DNA from: Rhizobium sp. Q54
Lineage (GTDB): Bacteria > Pseudomonadota > Alphaproteobacteria > UBA828
Assembly (NCBI GenBank): GCA_945892755.1
Contig: CAMDDO010000015.1
Coordinates: 1-48,292 of the forward strand
Reading direction: 5' to 3'
DNA length: 48,292 nt
The position numbers and the translations under genes were made by a program. Under the pieces are notes generated by a model. It worked only from the letters and a program-made list of their open reading frames with translations. It ran no database searches and was not told where the DNA came from. Every line of letters starts with the position of its first letter. Within the stretch, counting starts at the first letter, position 1. Below, piece by piece: positions 1 through 8,948 of the stretch.

Positions 1-286
1 GGGGCTGACACTCGCCTGGTGCGCGCTCAAGGCCGGCGTGCGGAAGCTTGACAGCTCGATCGGCGGTCTCGGCGGCTGCCCGTTTGCGCCCGGTGCCTCG
101 GGCAATCTCGCGACCGAAGATCTCGTGTTCATGCTCAACGAAGCCGGCTTCGAGACCGGCATCGATGTCGAGGCCTTGCGCCGCGCCGTCAGAATCGCCG
201 AGCGGCTGACCGGCCAATCGCTTGGCGGGCGCATCGGCGGCTTTCTCCGTGCGCAGGACGCAAGGCGGCAGGCCAAGGCAAGCTGA
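1..286 (+). CDS. Hydroxymethylglutaryl-CoA lyase, C-terminal fragment
   Basis: Only the last 94 or so codons are present; the gene begins outside the window, and the reading frame starts at base 2. The fragment carries the segment [19 protein letters not shown] followed by ATEDLVFML. This is the HMG-CoA lyase signature around the active-site cysteine of the GGCP(Y/F)A loop, near the C-terminus of these TIM-barrel enzymes. The family cleaves 3-hydroxy-3-methylglutaryl-CoA to acetoacetate and acetyl-CoA in leucine catabolism. Some homologues act on related acyl-CoAs, so the exact substrate is inferred. It is followed after 35 nt by a small AtzG-like gene on the same strand, so all three genes may be cotranscribed. 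Confidence 0.85.
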   Translation, partial: GLTLAWCALKAGVRKLDSSIGGLGGCPFAPGASGNLATEDLVFMLNEAGFETGIDVEALRRAVRIAERLTGQSLGGRIGGFLRAQDARRQAKAS

Positions 287-321
287 ACAAACAATCGACC
301 AAACAGAGGATTTCCGGCCCC

Positions 322-531
322 ATGACCAAGATCGAAGGGCGCCAGATCGGCGCGCTCGCCAAGACGCTTTACGGCATCGAGCTCAGCGCGGCGCGCGCCG
401 ACATGCTGGGCGAGGTCATCGGCACGCTGTCGGACGGCGCGACCAAGGCGGTCGGCAGCTTGCCGATGGAAACCGAGCCCGCGCTGTTCGAGATCGCGCT
501 TGAAACCTGCCGGATGGGAGCCTCCCGATGA
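322..531 (+). CDS. Small AtzG/GatC-like (DUF4089-type) amidase partner
   Basis: A 69-residue, mostly helical protein whose stop codon overlaps the start of the downstream amidase (ATGA at 528-531), so the two are probably translationally coupled. The end of the conserved part, SLPMETEPALFEIAL, resembles the LPxxxEPAxxF tail of AtzG-type (DUF4089) proteins as I recall them. AtzG wraps around the amidase AtzE in the way GatC wraps around GatA. The size, helical content and position directly before an amidase gene all fit this reading. The function as a structural or stabilising subunit is inferred from family and context. A distant GatC homologue is the alternative; a tRNA-dependent role is unlikely because no gatB is nearby. 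Confidence 0.6.
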   Translation: MTKIEGRQIGALAKTLYGIELSAARADMLGEVIGTLSDGATKAVGSLPMETEPALFEIALETCRMGASR

Positions 532-1943
532 GCCATGACGTGCTCGATCTCGGCCTTGTCGAGGTTGCCCAGCTCATCCGCAAGAAGAAGCTTTCCTCGC
601 TCGAGCTGACCAAGGCGTGCCTCGAGCGCGTCGAAAAACTGCAGCCGATCATCAATTGCTTTATTCGGGTCGAAGCGGAAGCGGCGCTCAAGGCGGCGCG
701 CCGCGCCGATGCCGCGCTGGCCAAGAAGAAGCCACTCGGACCCTTGCACGGCGTGCCGCTCGCGCATAAGGACATGCTCTATCGCGTCGGCGGGCACACG
801 ACATGCGGCTCGAAGATCAGAAAGAATTACGTCGCGCAATCGACCAGCAGCGCGCTGCAACGCCTGCTCGATGCCGGCAGTATCTATCTCGGCGGGCTCA
901 ACATGGCCGAATTCGCGATCGGCCCGACCGGTCATAACGCGCATCACGGCCATTGCCGCAATCCGTGGAACCCCGAGCACGTCACGGGCGGCTCTTCGAG
1001 CGGCTCGGGCTCGGCGGTCGCGGCGCGCATCGTGTTCGGTGCTCTCGGCTCGGATACCGGCGGTTCGGTGCGCCTGCCCGCCTCGATGTGCGGCGTTGTC
1101 GGCATGAAGCCGACCACCGGCCTGGTCAGCCGCTATGGTGCCATGCCGCTGTCATTCACCCTGGATACGATCGGCCCGTTGACCAGAAACGTGCGCGACA
1201 ACGCGCTCATGCTGCGCCTGATCGGTGGCCCCGATCCGCTTGACCCGACCACCGCTTCCGGCAAGCCGGCCAATTTCGAAGCGGGTCTCGGCAAGGGCGT
1301 CAAGGGCGTGCGGATCGGCATACCCAAGAGCTATTTCTTTGACGTCGCGAGCCCCGAAGTGCGCGCGCTCTATGCGCAGAGCGTCGAGACCCTGCGTGAG
1401 CTCGGCGCCCACATCGTCGAGGTCAAGTTGCCCGACATGATCCGCCTGGTTCAATTGTCGAATCTTGTGCTGGTGGCGGAGGCCGCGACGTTTCACGCCA
1501 AATGGCTTAAAGAGCGCCCTTATGATTACCAGGAACAGGTGCGGCACCGGCTCGAGCCCGGCCTGTTGGTGCCGGCGGTTGCCTATCTCGAAGCGCTCAA
1601 TGCGCGCGCACGGGAACTCGAGGCGTTTTGCGCCGCGGCGTTGAGCAAGGCCGATGTATTGATCACCCCGGCCATGCCTTTCGCCGTGCCGCGGGTGGAT
1701 GAAACCGATGTCGGCGGCAGCCCCGAGGCAGCCGACATGGTGGCGCGCATCAGCTGGTGCTCGCGCGTCGCCAACTATCTCGGCATGCCAGCACTCGTGG
1801 TACCTTGCGGGTTGACCTCGAACTACATGCCGGCCGGCCTGCAATTGATGGCGCGGCCCTTCGCCGAGCCCTTGCTCTACCGGGTCGGTGCGGCCTTCGA
1901 GCAGGCGATCGGCTTCGACGCACACCGCCCGCCAATTATTTAG
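528..1943 (+). CDS. Amidase signature family hydrolase (AtzE/GatA-like)
   Basis: A 471-residue amidase-signature enzyme, normal for the family. The Ser-cisSer-Lys triad is visible: lysine in AHKDML (about residue 81), the glycine/serine-rich GGSSSGSGSAV segment (about 155-165), and the nucleophile segment DTGGSVRLPAS (about 174-184). Such enzymes hydrolyse carboxamides, ureido-carboxylates or allophanate-type substrates in the cytoplasm. The coupled small AtzG-like gene immediately upstream favours an AtzE-like role (1-carboxybiuret hydrolase family) or another small-amide hydrolase over GatA of the tRNA amidotransferase. The substrate cannot be read from the sequence. The gene ends 4 nt before the stop codon of the convergent ABC ATPase gene. 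Confidence 0.85.
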   Translation: MSHDVLDLGLVEVAQLIRKKKLSSLELTKACLERVEKLQPIINCFIRVEAEAALKAARRADAALAKKKPLGPLHGVPLAHKDMLYRVGGHTTCGSKIRKNYVAQSTSSALQRLLDAGSIYLGGLNMAEFAIGPTGHNAHHGHCRNPWNPEHVTGGSSSGSGSAVAARIVFGALGSDTGGSVRLPASMCGVVGMKPTTGLVSRYGAMPLSFTLDTIGPLTRNVRDNALMLRLIGGPDPLDPTTASGKPANFEAGLGKGVKGVRIGIPKSYFFDVASPEVRALYAQSVETLRELGAHIVEVKLPDMIRLVQLSNLVLVAEAATFHAKWLKERPYDYQEQVRHRLEPGLLVPAVAYLEALNARARELEAFCAAALSKADVLITPAMPFAVPRVDETDVGGSPEAADMVARISWCSRVANYLGMPALVVPCGLTSNYMPAGLQLMARPFAEPLLYRVGAAFEQAIGFDAHRPPII

Positions 1944-1947
1944 GTGG

Positions 1948-3063
1948 TCAAACCGGCTCGCCGATCATGCTCTGGCTGCCGGCTCCCTTGGTCATGAAGT
2001 GCGCGGCGTCGGGCGCGAAGGTCGCTTGCGCCTGGTCGCCGACCTTGGTCGGGCGCGCGAAGAATTCCTTGTCCTCGATCACCGCGACGAGTCGCGCGCC
2101 GTTCTTCCGCGTCAGCGTGACCTTGACCCAAGAGCCTTGATATTCGATGGCGTGAACCTGGCCTGAAATCGCGCTGCCGGCCGCCTCCTTGGCCGCGAGA
2201 TGGATGTGGTCGCGCCTGATGCCAAAATCGACTTGATCGCCAATGCGATGCTGGCCGGCGGCCGCGCGATAGCGCTCGCCGCCCTCGCCGTCGACCAAGG
2301 CAACGCCATTCTCGATGCCAACGATCTTGCCCGCGAAGCTGTTCCAGCCGCCCATGAATTCGGCGACATAGGTCGTGCGCGGCTTGTTGTAGATTTCCTG
2401 GGCCGGTCCGGCCTGTTCGATGCGACCGGTGTTCATCACCACGACCATGTCGGCCAGCGCCAGAGCTTCGGGCTGCGTGTGCGTGACGTGAATGAAGCTG
2501 ATGCCGATTTCGATTTGAAGCCGCTTCAGTTCCTCGCGCATTTGGAGCCGCAGATATTCATCGAGCGCCGAGAGCGGTTCGTCGAGCAGCAGAACCTTGG
2601 GATTGGTGATCAGCGAGCGGGCGAGCGCGACGCGCTGCTGCTGGCCGCCGGAGAGTTGGGCCGGCATGCGCTCGGCCAGGTGGTCGAGTTGCACGCGGCG
2701 CAGCACGTCCATCGCCTTGGTGCGCCGTTCCTGCTTGTGGACCCCGCGCATCTTCAGGCTGAACGCCACGTTGTCGACGACCGACAAATGAGGGAACAGC
2801 GCGTAGCTCTGGAACATCATCGACGTGCCGCGCTGCACGGGCGGCAAACCCTCGACAGGCTTGCCGCCGATCAGGATGTGGCCGGAGGTCGTGGTTTCAT
2901 GGCCCGCGATCATGCGAAGGATGGTCGTCTTGCCGCAGCCCGAGGGCCCGAGCAGGCAGCAATAGCAGCCATCGGGGATGGTCAGGTTGATGTTCTCGAC
3001 CGCGGCGGTCCCGCCGAACATCTTAGTTACATTCTGAATCTGAACTTCGCCCTGTCCCGACAT
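1948..3063 (-). CDS. ABC transporter ATP-binding protein (PotA/UgpC type)
   Basis: A 371-residue importer ATPase. Motifs in order are Walker [10 protein letters not shown] (about residues 38-46), Q-loop [12 protein letters not shown], signature [13 protein letters not shown], Walker [14 protein letters not shown] and switch histidine VTHTQ. A C-terminal region of about 130 residues (from about 240) fits the TOBE domain of the spermidine/putrescine, sugar and iron importers. The substrate is unknown: no permease or binding-protein gene is adjacent, so it is an orphan here and its membrane partners must lie elsewhere. It is transcribed divergently from the acyl-CoA dehydrogenase gene and converges on the amidase. 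Confidence 0.85.
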   Translation of the reverse strand: MSGQGEVQIQNVTKMFGGTAAVENINLTIPDGCYCCLLGPSGCGKTTILRMIAGHETTTSGHILIGGKPVEGLPPVQRGTSMMFQSYALFPHLSVVDNVAFSLKMRGVHKQERRTKAMDVLRRVQLDHLAERMPAQLSGGQQQRVALARSLITNPKVLLLDEPLSALDEYLRLQMREELKRLQIEIGISFIHVTHTQPEALALADMVVVMNTGRIEQAGPAQEIYNKPRTTYVAEFMGGWNSFAGKIVGIENGVALVDGEGGERYRAAAGQHRIGDQVDFGIRRDHIHLAAKEAAGSAISGQVHAIEYQGSWVKVTLTRKNGARLVAVIEDKEFFARPTKVGDQAQATFAPDAAHFMTKGAGSQSMIGEPV

Positions 3064-3259
3064 TTGCCTAGCTTGCTCCTGATCGATCCAATACAGCGCC
3101 GCGCGTGTCCTGGCGGTATGCCCGCGCTACAATTTTCGATCGGCGTGGCAAGCGCAACATAAATCGCCCGCGCCCCCCCCCCACGGAGCCGCTTGTCGGG
3201 TACCGGCCTGCCATGAGATACCGCCGAGACGCCCGTTTCGACCAGGATGATGACCCGCC
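3064..3259. other. Divergent intergenic region with a 10-C tract
   Basis: This 196-nt gap separates two divergent genes (ABC ATPase leftward, acyl-CoA dehydrogenase rightward) and must contain promoters for at least one of them. I see no convincing -35/-10 pair. A run of ten cytosines lies at 3173-3182. Confidence 0.4.
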
Positions 3260-4432
3260 ATGAGCCAGACCCCGATCCGCACAATCGAACCGGAGGACGA
3301 GAGAGCGATTCTCGACGCCGTCGAGCGCTTCATCGAACGCGACGTCAAGCCCAAGGCCGGCGCGCTCGATCATGCCGACGAGTACCCGCACGAGATGGTC
3401 GAGCGGATGAAGGAGATCGGCTTGTTCGGCGCCACCATCGGCACCGACTATGGCGGGCTCGGCCTGCCCGCCACGACCTATGCCAAGATCGTCGAACGGC
3501 TCTCCTATGCCTGGATGTCGGTCTCCGGCATCATCAATTCGCACTTGATCATGGCGGCCGCGGTCGAGCGCTTCGGCACCGACGATCAAAAGCAAAAATA
3601 TCTACCCCGCTTCGCCACCGGCGAGCTGCGCGGTGGCGTGGCCTTGACCGAGCCGGATTGCGGCACCGATCTCCAGGCGATCCGTACCATAGCCAAGCGC
3701 GAGGGCAATCAAGGCTACGTCGTCAACGGCGCCAAGATGTGGATCACCAATTCCTATTATGGCAATTGCTTCGCGCTCCTGACCAAGACCGACCCGACCA
3801 CGACGCCCGCGCATCGCGGCATGAGCCTGTTCATCGCCGAGAAGGGCGAAGGGTTCAAGGTCAGTCGCAAGTTGAAGAAACTCGGCTATCACGGTATCGA
3901 CACGTGCGAACTGGTGTTTGAGGACTATCGCGTGCCGGCCGAGAATCTGATCGGTGGCGCCGAGGGTCGCGGGCTGCAGCAAATCCTTTCCGGGCTCGAG
4001 CTCGGCCGCATCAATATCGCGGCGCGCGGTGTCGGCATCGCCCATGCCGCGCTCGATGAATCAGTGCGCTACGCCCAATTGCGCAAGACCTTCGGCAAAC
4101 CGATCCATGAGCATCAGGCGATCCAACTCAAACTCGCCGACATGGCCACCCGCGCACAAGCCGCACGCCTCTTGACCCGTGATGCGGCCGAGGCCTACAC
4201 GCGCGGCGAGCGCTGCGACATGGAGGCCGGCATGGCGAAATTGTTCGCCTCCGAGGCCGCGATCGAAAACAGCCTGGATGCCATGCGCGTGCATGGCGCC
4301 TATGGCTATTCGCAGGAATTCCCGATCGAGCGGATGTATCGCGACGCGCCGCTTCTCGCCATCGGCGAAGGTACCAACGAGCTACAGCGCATCATCATCG
4401 CGCGCCAGCTGATCGAACGGAGTAGGATCTAA
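3260..4432 (+). CDS. Acyl-CoA dehydrogenase
   Basis: A 390-residue flavoenzyme of the acyl-CoA dehydrogenase fold, usual length. Visible family motifs are ALTEPDCGTDL in the middle domain (flavin and substrate contacts), the KMWITN strand, the C-terminal bundle segment RKTFGKPIHEHQAIQ, and YGYSQEFPIERMYRDA followed by IGEGTNELQR. The glutamate near residue 370 is the likely catalytic-base position of the medium/short-chain type. The reaction is alpha-beta desaturation of an acyl-CoA with electrons passed to ETF; chain specificity cannot be deduced. The MaoC hydratase and the phosphotransferase gene are convergent next to it, so the local theme is acyl-CoA oxidation. Confidence 0.9.
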   Translation: MSQTPIRTIEPEDERAILDAVERFIERDVKPKAGALDHADEYPHEMVERMKEIGLFGATIGTDYGGLGLPATTYAKIVERLSYAWMSVSGIINSHLIMAAAVERFGTDDQKQKYLPRFATGELRGGVALTEPDCGTDLQAIRTIAKREGNQGYVVNGAKMWITNSYYGNCFALLTKTDPTTTPAHRGMSLFIAEKGEGFKVSRKLKKLGYHGIDTCELVFEDYRVPAENLIGGAEGRGLQQILSGLELGRINIAARGVGIAHAALDESVRYAQLRKTFGKPIHEHQAIQLKLADMATRAQAARLLTRDAAEAYTRGERCDMEAGMAKLFASEAAIENSLDAMRVHGAYGYSQEFPIERMYRDAPLLAIGEGTNELQRIIIARQLIERSRI

Positions 4433-4468
4433 AATCTGCCTCGGACGCGTTGGTGGTAGGGCCGTGCG

Positions 4469-4990
4469 TCAATAATCCGCTTTGTCCTCGACCGCGTGCC
4501 CGCGCTTTGGCACCAGGATCGTGCGCTCGAAGCTCATGAACGGGGTACCATCGGCCTTCTTGCCGAGTGTCTTGAAGCGCACGATGCCCTGGGTCGGGCG
4601 TGATTTGCTCTCGCGCTTTTCCAGGATATTGGATTCGGCATAGATGGTATCGCCCGCAAAGACCGGCGCGCTCAGCTTGATGTCGGTCCAGCCCAGATTG
4701 GCGATCGCCTTGTGGCTGGTGTCGCTGACCGACATGCCGGTCACCACCGCGAGCGTGAACGCACTGTTCATCAGCGGCTTGCCGAACTCGCTCTTCGCCG
4801 CATAGGCATTGTCGAAGTGCAAGGGATGCGTGTTCATGGTCAGCAGCGTGAACCAGATATTGTCGGTCTCGGTCAGGGTGCGCCCGGGTCGATGCTCATA
4901 GACATCGCCGACCGTGAAATCCTCGAAATAGCGCCCATAGGTTTCGCGGTAGCGCTGCGGGCCGATCTGTTTCGCGGTCTGAACCATCAT
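4469..4990 (-). CDS. MaoC family (hot-dog fold) dehydratase/hydratase
   Basis: Start chosen at the ATG ending at 4990. It is preceded by a good Shine-Dalgarno (AGGGAG, then ACG), and starting further upstream would overlap the neighbouring gene. A second ATG follows directly at 4987. The 173-residue product carries the MaoC hot-dog motif: YFEDFTVGDVYEHRPGRTLT, then TETDNIWFTLLTMNTHPLHF, where the Asp and His are the usual catalytic pair of R-specific enoyl-CoA hydratases. ERTILVPKRG near the end is typical of the single-domain group. It starts 7 nt after the stop codon of the phosphotransferase gene, so the two form one transcription unit. It probably hydrates an enoyl-CoA formed by a dehydrogenase such as the one convergent to it. 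Confidence 0.85.
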   Translation of the reverse strand: MMVQTAKQIGPQRYRETYGRYFEDFTVGDVYEHRPGRTLTETDNIWFTLLTMNTHPLHFDNAYAAKSEFGKPLMNSAFTLAVVTGMSVSDTSHKAIANLGWTDIKLSAPVFAGDTIYAESNILEKRESKSRPTQGIVRFKTLGKKADGTPFMSFERTILVPKRGHAVEDKADY

Positions 4991-4997
4991 CGTCTCC

Positions 4998-6101
4998 CTA
5001 GAAGGTTCGCTGTTGGGCGATTTCGTGCGCGAATTCGAAGAGCCCATCGACGATCGGGCCGAAGCGCGCATAGCGTTCGTCGTGCGATTCACCGCGCCTG
5101 TAGCGCGCATAGATTTGCTGGAATATCACGCCGAGCTTGAGCATCGCGAGGACGCGTTGAAACAGGATGTTGGAGACATCGCGTCCCGAGCGCCGCGCAT
5201 AGGCCTCGACCACCTCGCTCCGGCGCGGGAAACCATGCCCGGCGGTCGGCATTTGATCGAGGCTCAGCATGGCCGGCGGGTCGCCCGGCTCAGCCCAATA
5301 GCTCAATAACGTGGCGAGATCGAACAAGGGGTCGGCGCGCGTGCCTTGATCCCAATCGAGCAGTGCGACCGGCTCGAGCGTCGCCGGATCGAGCAGCACG
5401 TTATCGAGCTTGAAGTCATTGTGGATGAGCGTTGGCGGACCATCAGGCACCGGGTTGGCGGCCAGCCAATCGGCCACCGCAAGCGCGGCCTTGGGCGGGG
5501 CATCATCGCTCGCGATCATCAGGCGTTGGCGCCAACCAGCGGTAGCCCGCGCGAGGAAACCATCCGGTTTGCCGAAGGCATTGAGCCCGACCGCCGCGAG
5601 ATCGATGCCATGAACGCCGGCCAGAACCTCGACCAACATCGTGCCCAGCGTCGCGCCGATATTGGGAATAGCCGCGAGCACGGGCGGCATCGTGCCGCCG
5701 ATCGAGAGACCGGGTCGGTTTTCCATGATCAGGAACTGGCCGCCGATCACGCTTTCATCGAGCGTGTGATACAGGCTTCGCGGCGCCAACGGAAAGGCGC
5801 TGCCGATCGCGCTCAAGATCGTGTGCTCGCGCTTCATGTCGTTGGCGCCGGGCGGAATCTTTCCCATGGGCGGGCGGCGCAGCACACGCGTCACGCCATC
5901 GAGCACGACGAGATAGTTGAGATTGCCGTAACCGGTCGCGAACTGGCGCGGTCGATCCCTTTCCGGATCGAAGCGCATACCACGGGCAGCGAGATGGCGA
6001 GCCAACGCGGCCCAGTCCTGCAAGGTCTCGGTTTCGGGGCTATGGAACTTTGGCGCCGTGTCGATCAAAGGGGCGCGCACGGAGCCGGCGGCGCTCGTCA
6101 T
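4998..6101 (-). CDS. Phosphotransferase family protein (APH / ACAD10-type kinase)
   Basis: A 367-residue aminoglycoside-phosphotransferase-fold protein. The catalytic loop is HNDFKLDNVLLD and the Mg-binding segment is LLDWDQGTRADPLFDLATLLSYW. The N-terminal FATGYGNLNYLVVLDG strand with VLRRPPMG is typical of the subgroup related to the kinase domain of ACAD10/ACAD11. In that family the kinase phosphorylates 4-hydroxyacyl-CoAs so that an acyl-CoA-dehydrogenase partner can eliminate phosphate. The next two genes downstream are a MaoC hydratase and, on the opposite strand, an acyl-CoA dehydrogenase. A role in hydroxy-fatty-acid catabolism is therefore a reasonable inference, but antibiotic resistance is unlikely. 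Confidence 0.8.
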   Translation of the reverse strand: MTSAAGSVRAPLIDTAPKFHSPETETLQDWAALARHLAARGMRFDPERDRPRQFATGYGNLNYLVVLDGVTRVLRRPPMGKIPPGANDMKREHTILSAIGSAFPLAPRSLYHTLDESVIGGQFLIMENRPGLSIGGTMPPVLAAIPNIGATLGTMLVEVLAGVHGIDLAAVGLNAFGKPDGFLARATAGWRQRLMIASDDAPPKAALAVADWLAANPVPDGPPTLIHNDFKLDNVLLDPATLEPVALLDWDQGTRADPLFDLATLLSYWAEPGDPPAMLSLDQMPTAGHGFPRRSEVVEAYARRSGRDVSNILFQRVLAMLKLGVIFQQIYARYRRGESHDERYARFGPIVDGLFEFAHEIAQQRTF

Positions 6102-6119
6102 GATGGCTGAGGGTCTCGG

Positions 6120-7052
6120 TCATCGCTCAGGTTGAATCGGGCGCACGATAATGACCGCCTCCGGCACGGTCAATTCGCTCGCCAGCGGGCGGACGGCACG
6201 CCGCCTGTGCACCACACAGAGCGCGAGACCGAGCATGACCAGCGCGGCCCCGACAATCTTGAGCGGGCCGAATTCCTCGCCCCTGAGCGTCGCCATGAAG
6301 GTCATGCCAAAGACGGGGATCAAGAGCGAAAAGGGCGCGATCAGCGTTGCCGAGTGGCGGCGCAGCAGCGTGCTCCAGATCAGATAGCCGATGCTGGTCG
6401 AGATCAGCCCGATGAAGATAGCCGCGAGGTAGTGCGTGGCGTCGGCGCTGATCAGCCGGTCGATCACCCTGGGCCCGCCTTCGAGCGCGTAGGACAGGGC
6501 AAAATTAATCGGCACGGCCGGCAAATGGCACCAGGCCAGCAATCGAATCAGATCGACCGCCTTGATCAGCTTGAAGATGATATTGGAGACGCCCCACGCC
6601 GCCGCCGAGCCAAGGACCGCGAGGAACCCAATCAGTGGGCCTCCGCCCGGCAATGACAGAGCGATTACGATCATGCCGCCGGCGGCAATCGCGATGCCGA
6701 CATATTGGATCGCGACCGGGCGCTCCTTGAGCAAGACATAGGCTAGCGCGGTGGTGAAAAAGACCTGCGACTGCACGAGCAACGAAGCGATACCACCCGG
6801 CACGCCGAGATCCATGCCGACGAACATGCCGATGTGCTGAAGCATCGCAAGCGTCAGCGAAAGCCCGAGGAACAGGCCGAGCGGTACGCGCGGCGGACGG
6901 ATCAGCACAAGAACAGGCAAAGCCGCGGCAGCGACGCGCACGAACGCCACCAAGATTGGCGGGAACGCCTCGAGCGCGTAAGAGATGACAACGAACGAAA
7001 AACCCCAAAGCGAGGTCACGGCAAGCGCGAGCAAAATCGAACCGGGGGTCAT
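6120..7052 (-). CDS. DMT superfamily (EamA) transporter
   Basis: A 310-residue integral membrane protein with about ten hydrophobic segments arranged as two EamA repeats. The first starts MTPGSILLALAVTSLWGFSF; the second includes GSAAAWGVSNIIFKLI and the later IGYLIWSTLLRRHSATLIAP. Members of this drug/metabolite family export amino acids, nucleosides or other small metabolites, and the substrate is not predictable. The gene lies 18 nt upstream of the phosphotransferase gene on the same strand and is probably cotranscribed with it and the MaoC gene. Its C-terminus is a hydrophilic tail containing RRRRAVRP-like basic residues, expected to be cytoplasmic. Confidence 0.8.
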   Translation of the reverse strand: MTPGSILLALAVTSLWGFSFVVISYALEAFPPILVAFVRVAAAALPVLVLIRPPRVPLGLFLGLSLTLAMLQHIGMFVGMDLGVPGGIASLLVQSQVFFTTALAYVLLKERPVAIQYVGIAIAAGGMIVIALSLPGGGPLIGFLAVLGSAAAWGVSNIIFKLIKAVDLIRLLAWCHLPAVPINFALSYALEGGPRVIDRLISADATHYLAAIFIGLISTSIGYLIWSTLLRRHSATLIAPFSLLIPVFGMTFMATLRGEEFGPLKIVGAALVMLGLALCVVHRRRAVRPLASELTVPEAVIIVRPIQPER

Positions 7053-7225
7053 CTGAAAGGTGCTCGGCCGACCAATGAGGGTTGAATTATCAGAAGCCTA
7101 ACAGACCAGCGAATCGCCCGTGCACGCGATTTGCCCGTTCCTGCCACATGCGCCGCGGACGGGTTGGATCGCGCGCGGAATTCAGCCATGATCAGCAGGC
7201 CCCGCGTCCCCAAGGATGATCCCGG

Positions 7226-7867
7226 ATGAGTGCCGAGCTTGAGGTCTATCAGCGCCAGAGCTTTGGTCAACGCCTCGGCCTGGGCAGGCGCGTCGGCCTC
7301 CTGGTGGTCGACTTCGTCAATGGCTTCAATGATCCCGCCCTGTTCGGGGGCGGCAATATCGGCCCGGCGATCGAGCGCACCGTGGACTTGCTTGATACCT
7401 GCCGCCGCATGGGCCTGCCGATCGCCTTCACCCGCATCGTGTTCGAGGCGGACGGCAGCGATCATAATCTGTTCGTCGCCAAAGTGCCGGCGCTTGGCGG
7501 GCTGACCGAGAGCGCATTGCCATCGCAAATCGTGCCCCAGCTCAGGCCGAGGCCGGGCGAGTTGGTCGTGCGCAAGCGCCTGCCTTCGGCCTTTTTCGGG
7601 ACCGACCTGGCCGCCTGGTTCACTGCCAAGGGCATCGACACACTCCTGATCGTGGGCTGCACCACCAGCGGCTGCGTGCGCGCGAGCGTGCTCGACGCGC
7701 TGTGTCATGGCTTTCGTCCGATCGTCGTATCTGATTGCGTCGGCGACCGCGCGCTCAGGCCGCATGACGCCAATCTGTTCGACCTCGGCCAGAAATACGC
7801 CGATCTGATGGAGCGCGACGACGCGATCAAAGCGCTTGTCACGCATCGGCGCGAACAAGTCACCTGA
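7226..7867 (+). CDS. Isochorismatase-fold hydrolase, N-carbamoylsarcosine amidase-like
   Basis: A 213-residue cysteine hydrolase. The catalytic triad of the family is visible: Asp29 (LLVVDFVNGF), Lys117 (VVRKRLPSAFFGTDL) and Cys150 (GCTTSGCVRASVLDA). The stretch after the cysteine, HGFRPIVVSDCVGDR and then NLFDLGQKYADL, resembles N-carbamoylsarcosine amidohydrolase more than plain isochorismatases. That family removes the carbamoyl group of N-carbamoylsarcosine or deaminates maleamate. Homologues of the preceding and following creatinine-route enzymes, hyuA/hyuB and an FAD oxidoreductase, are encoded within 9 kb, which supports but does not prove this substrate. The gene is divergent from the EamA transporter. 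Confidence 0.75.
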   Translation: MSAELEVYQRQSFGQRLGLGRRVGLLVVDFVNGFNDPALFGGGNIGPAIERTVDLLDTCRRMGLPIAFTRIVFEADGSDHNLFVAKVPALGGLTESALPSQIVPQLRPRPGELVVRKRLPSAFFGTDLAAWFTAKGIDTLLIVGCTTSGCVRASVLDALCHGFRPIVVSDCVGDRALRPHDANLFDLGQKYADLMERDDAIKALVTHRREQVT

Positions 7868-7902
7868 AACTGACCCACCAACCAAGATAGAGACGGTCAA
7901 CA

Positions 7903-8931
7903 ATGAAAGCGATCGCAATCCGCGTCCATGGCGGCCTCGATAAACTGCTTTATGACGAGGTGCCAACGCCTGAGCCCGGGCCTGGCGAAGTGCTGGTGCG
8001 TGTGCGCGCCGCCGGCGCCAATCATTTCGACCACGACATTCGCGAGGGCGCCTCAGGCATCAAGCACGTCATGCCGCATGTGCTTGGCATTGAGGGTGTC
8101 GGCGAGATCGCCAAGCTCGGCGCCGGAGTCGACGGTCACAAGGTCGGCGCGCGTGTCGCGATCTACGCGGTGCGTTTTTGTGGACATTGCCATGTCTGCC
8201 TCTCGGGTCTCGAAGGCATTTGCATCAATCGCAAATTGATGGGCGTGCAGATCTGGGGCTGTTTCGCCGAATACGCCTTGTGCGCGGCCGATCAATTGAT
8301 CCCGCTCGCGGACAATGTTTCGTTCGAGACGGCGGCGGCGTCGGTGATCTGCTACGGCACGGCCTGGCACATGGCGGTGACGCTCGGCGCCGTAAAGGCC
8401 GGGCAGACCGTGCTGGTCAATGCCGCCGGCTCGGGCGTCGGCATGTCGGCGATCCAGGTCGCACGGCTGCACGGCGCGCGCATCATCGCCTCTGCCGGCA
8501 GCGACGCCAAGCTCGCCAAAGCCCGCGAGCTTGGCGCTGACGAGACGATCAATTACCGCAGCCAGAAAATCGGCGCCGAATGTCTGCGCTTGACCAGTGG
8601 GCGCGGCGTCGACCTGGTCATCGAATCGGTCGGCGGCGAGGTACTGCAACAAAGCATCGAGGCGCTCGCATTCAATGGCTCGCTAATCACCTGCGGCGCG
8701 CACGCGGGCGAAACCGTGCCGGTCAACATGATCGAGTTCTTTCGCAAGCACATTCGCCTGCAAGGCAGCCACTACGCCTCGCGGATCGAAGTGAGCCGGG
8801 TGTTCGAATTGCTCTCCGCCGGCAAGCTCAAGCCTGTCATCCACGGCGTCTTTCCGCTCAAGGATTACGCCAAGGTCGCGGCGCTGGTCGCCAATCGCGA
8901 CTTCTTCGGCAAGATGATCGTGGTGCCGTAA
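7903..8931 (+). CDS. Zinc-binding MDR alcohol dehydrogenase / quinone oxidoreductase family
   Basis: A 342-residue medium-chain dehydrogenase/reductase. The structural zinc lobe is intact, with cysteines spaced C-x2-C-x2-C-x7-C in CGHCHVCLSGLEGIC (about residues 89-103). The usual catalytic-zinc cysteine position reads ANHFDHD, so that ligand is absent. The nucleotide-binding motif is VLVNAAGSGVGMSAIQVA (Rossmann glycines). It therefore looks like an NAD(P)H-dependent reductase of the quinone oxidoreductase branch that keeps the structural zinc. Substrate unknown. It begins 35 nt after the hydrolase gene and is likely in the same operon. Confidence 0.8.
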   Translation: MKAIAIRVHGGLDKLLYDEVPTPEPGPGEVLVRVRAAGANHFDHDIREGASGIKHVMPHVLGIEGVGEIAKLGAGVDGHKVGARVAIYAVRFCGHCHVCLSGLEGICINRKLMGVQIWGCFAEYALCAADQLIPLADNVSFETAAASVICYGTAWHMAVTLGAVKAGQTVLVNAAGSGVGMSAIQVARLHGARIIASAGSDAKLAKARELGADETINYRSQKIGAECLRLTSGRGVDLVIESVGGEVLQQSIEALAFNGSLITCGAHAGETVPVNMIEFFRKHIRLQGSHYASRIEVSRVFELLSAGKLKPVIHGVFPLKDYAKVAALVANRDFFGKMIVVP

Positions 8932-8948
8932 GGGCCTTCCGTTGTCCG

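Noticed and set aside
2200-3162. Open frame of 320 codons on the plus strand
   Set aside because: It lies antisense across the ABC ATPase gene, whose Walker A, signature and Walker B motifs are complete. The frame has no recognisable domain and has the His/Arg/Ala bias of GC-rich shadow frames.
4998-6101. Aminoglycoside resistance gene
   Set aside because: The APH fold is present, but the sequence pattern and acyl-CoA context match the ACAD10-type kinases and not resistance enzymes.
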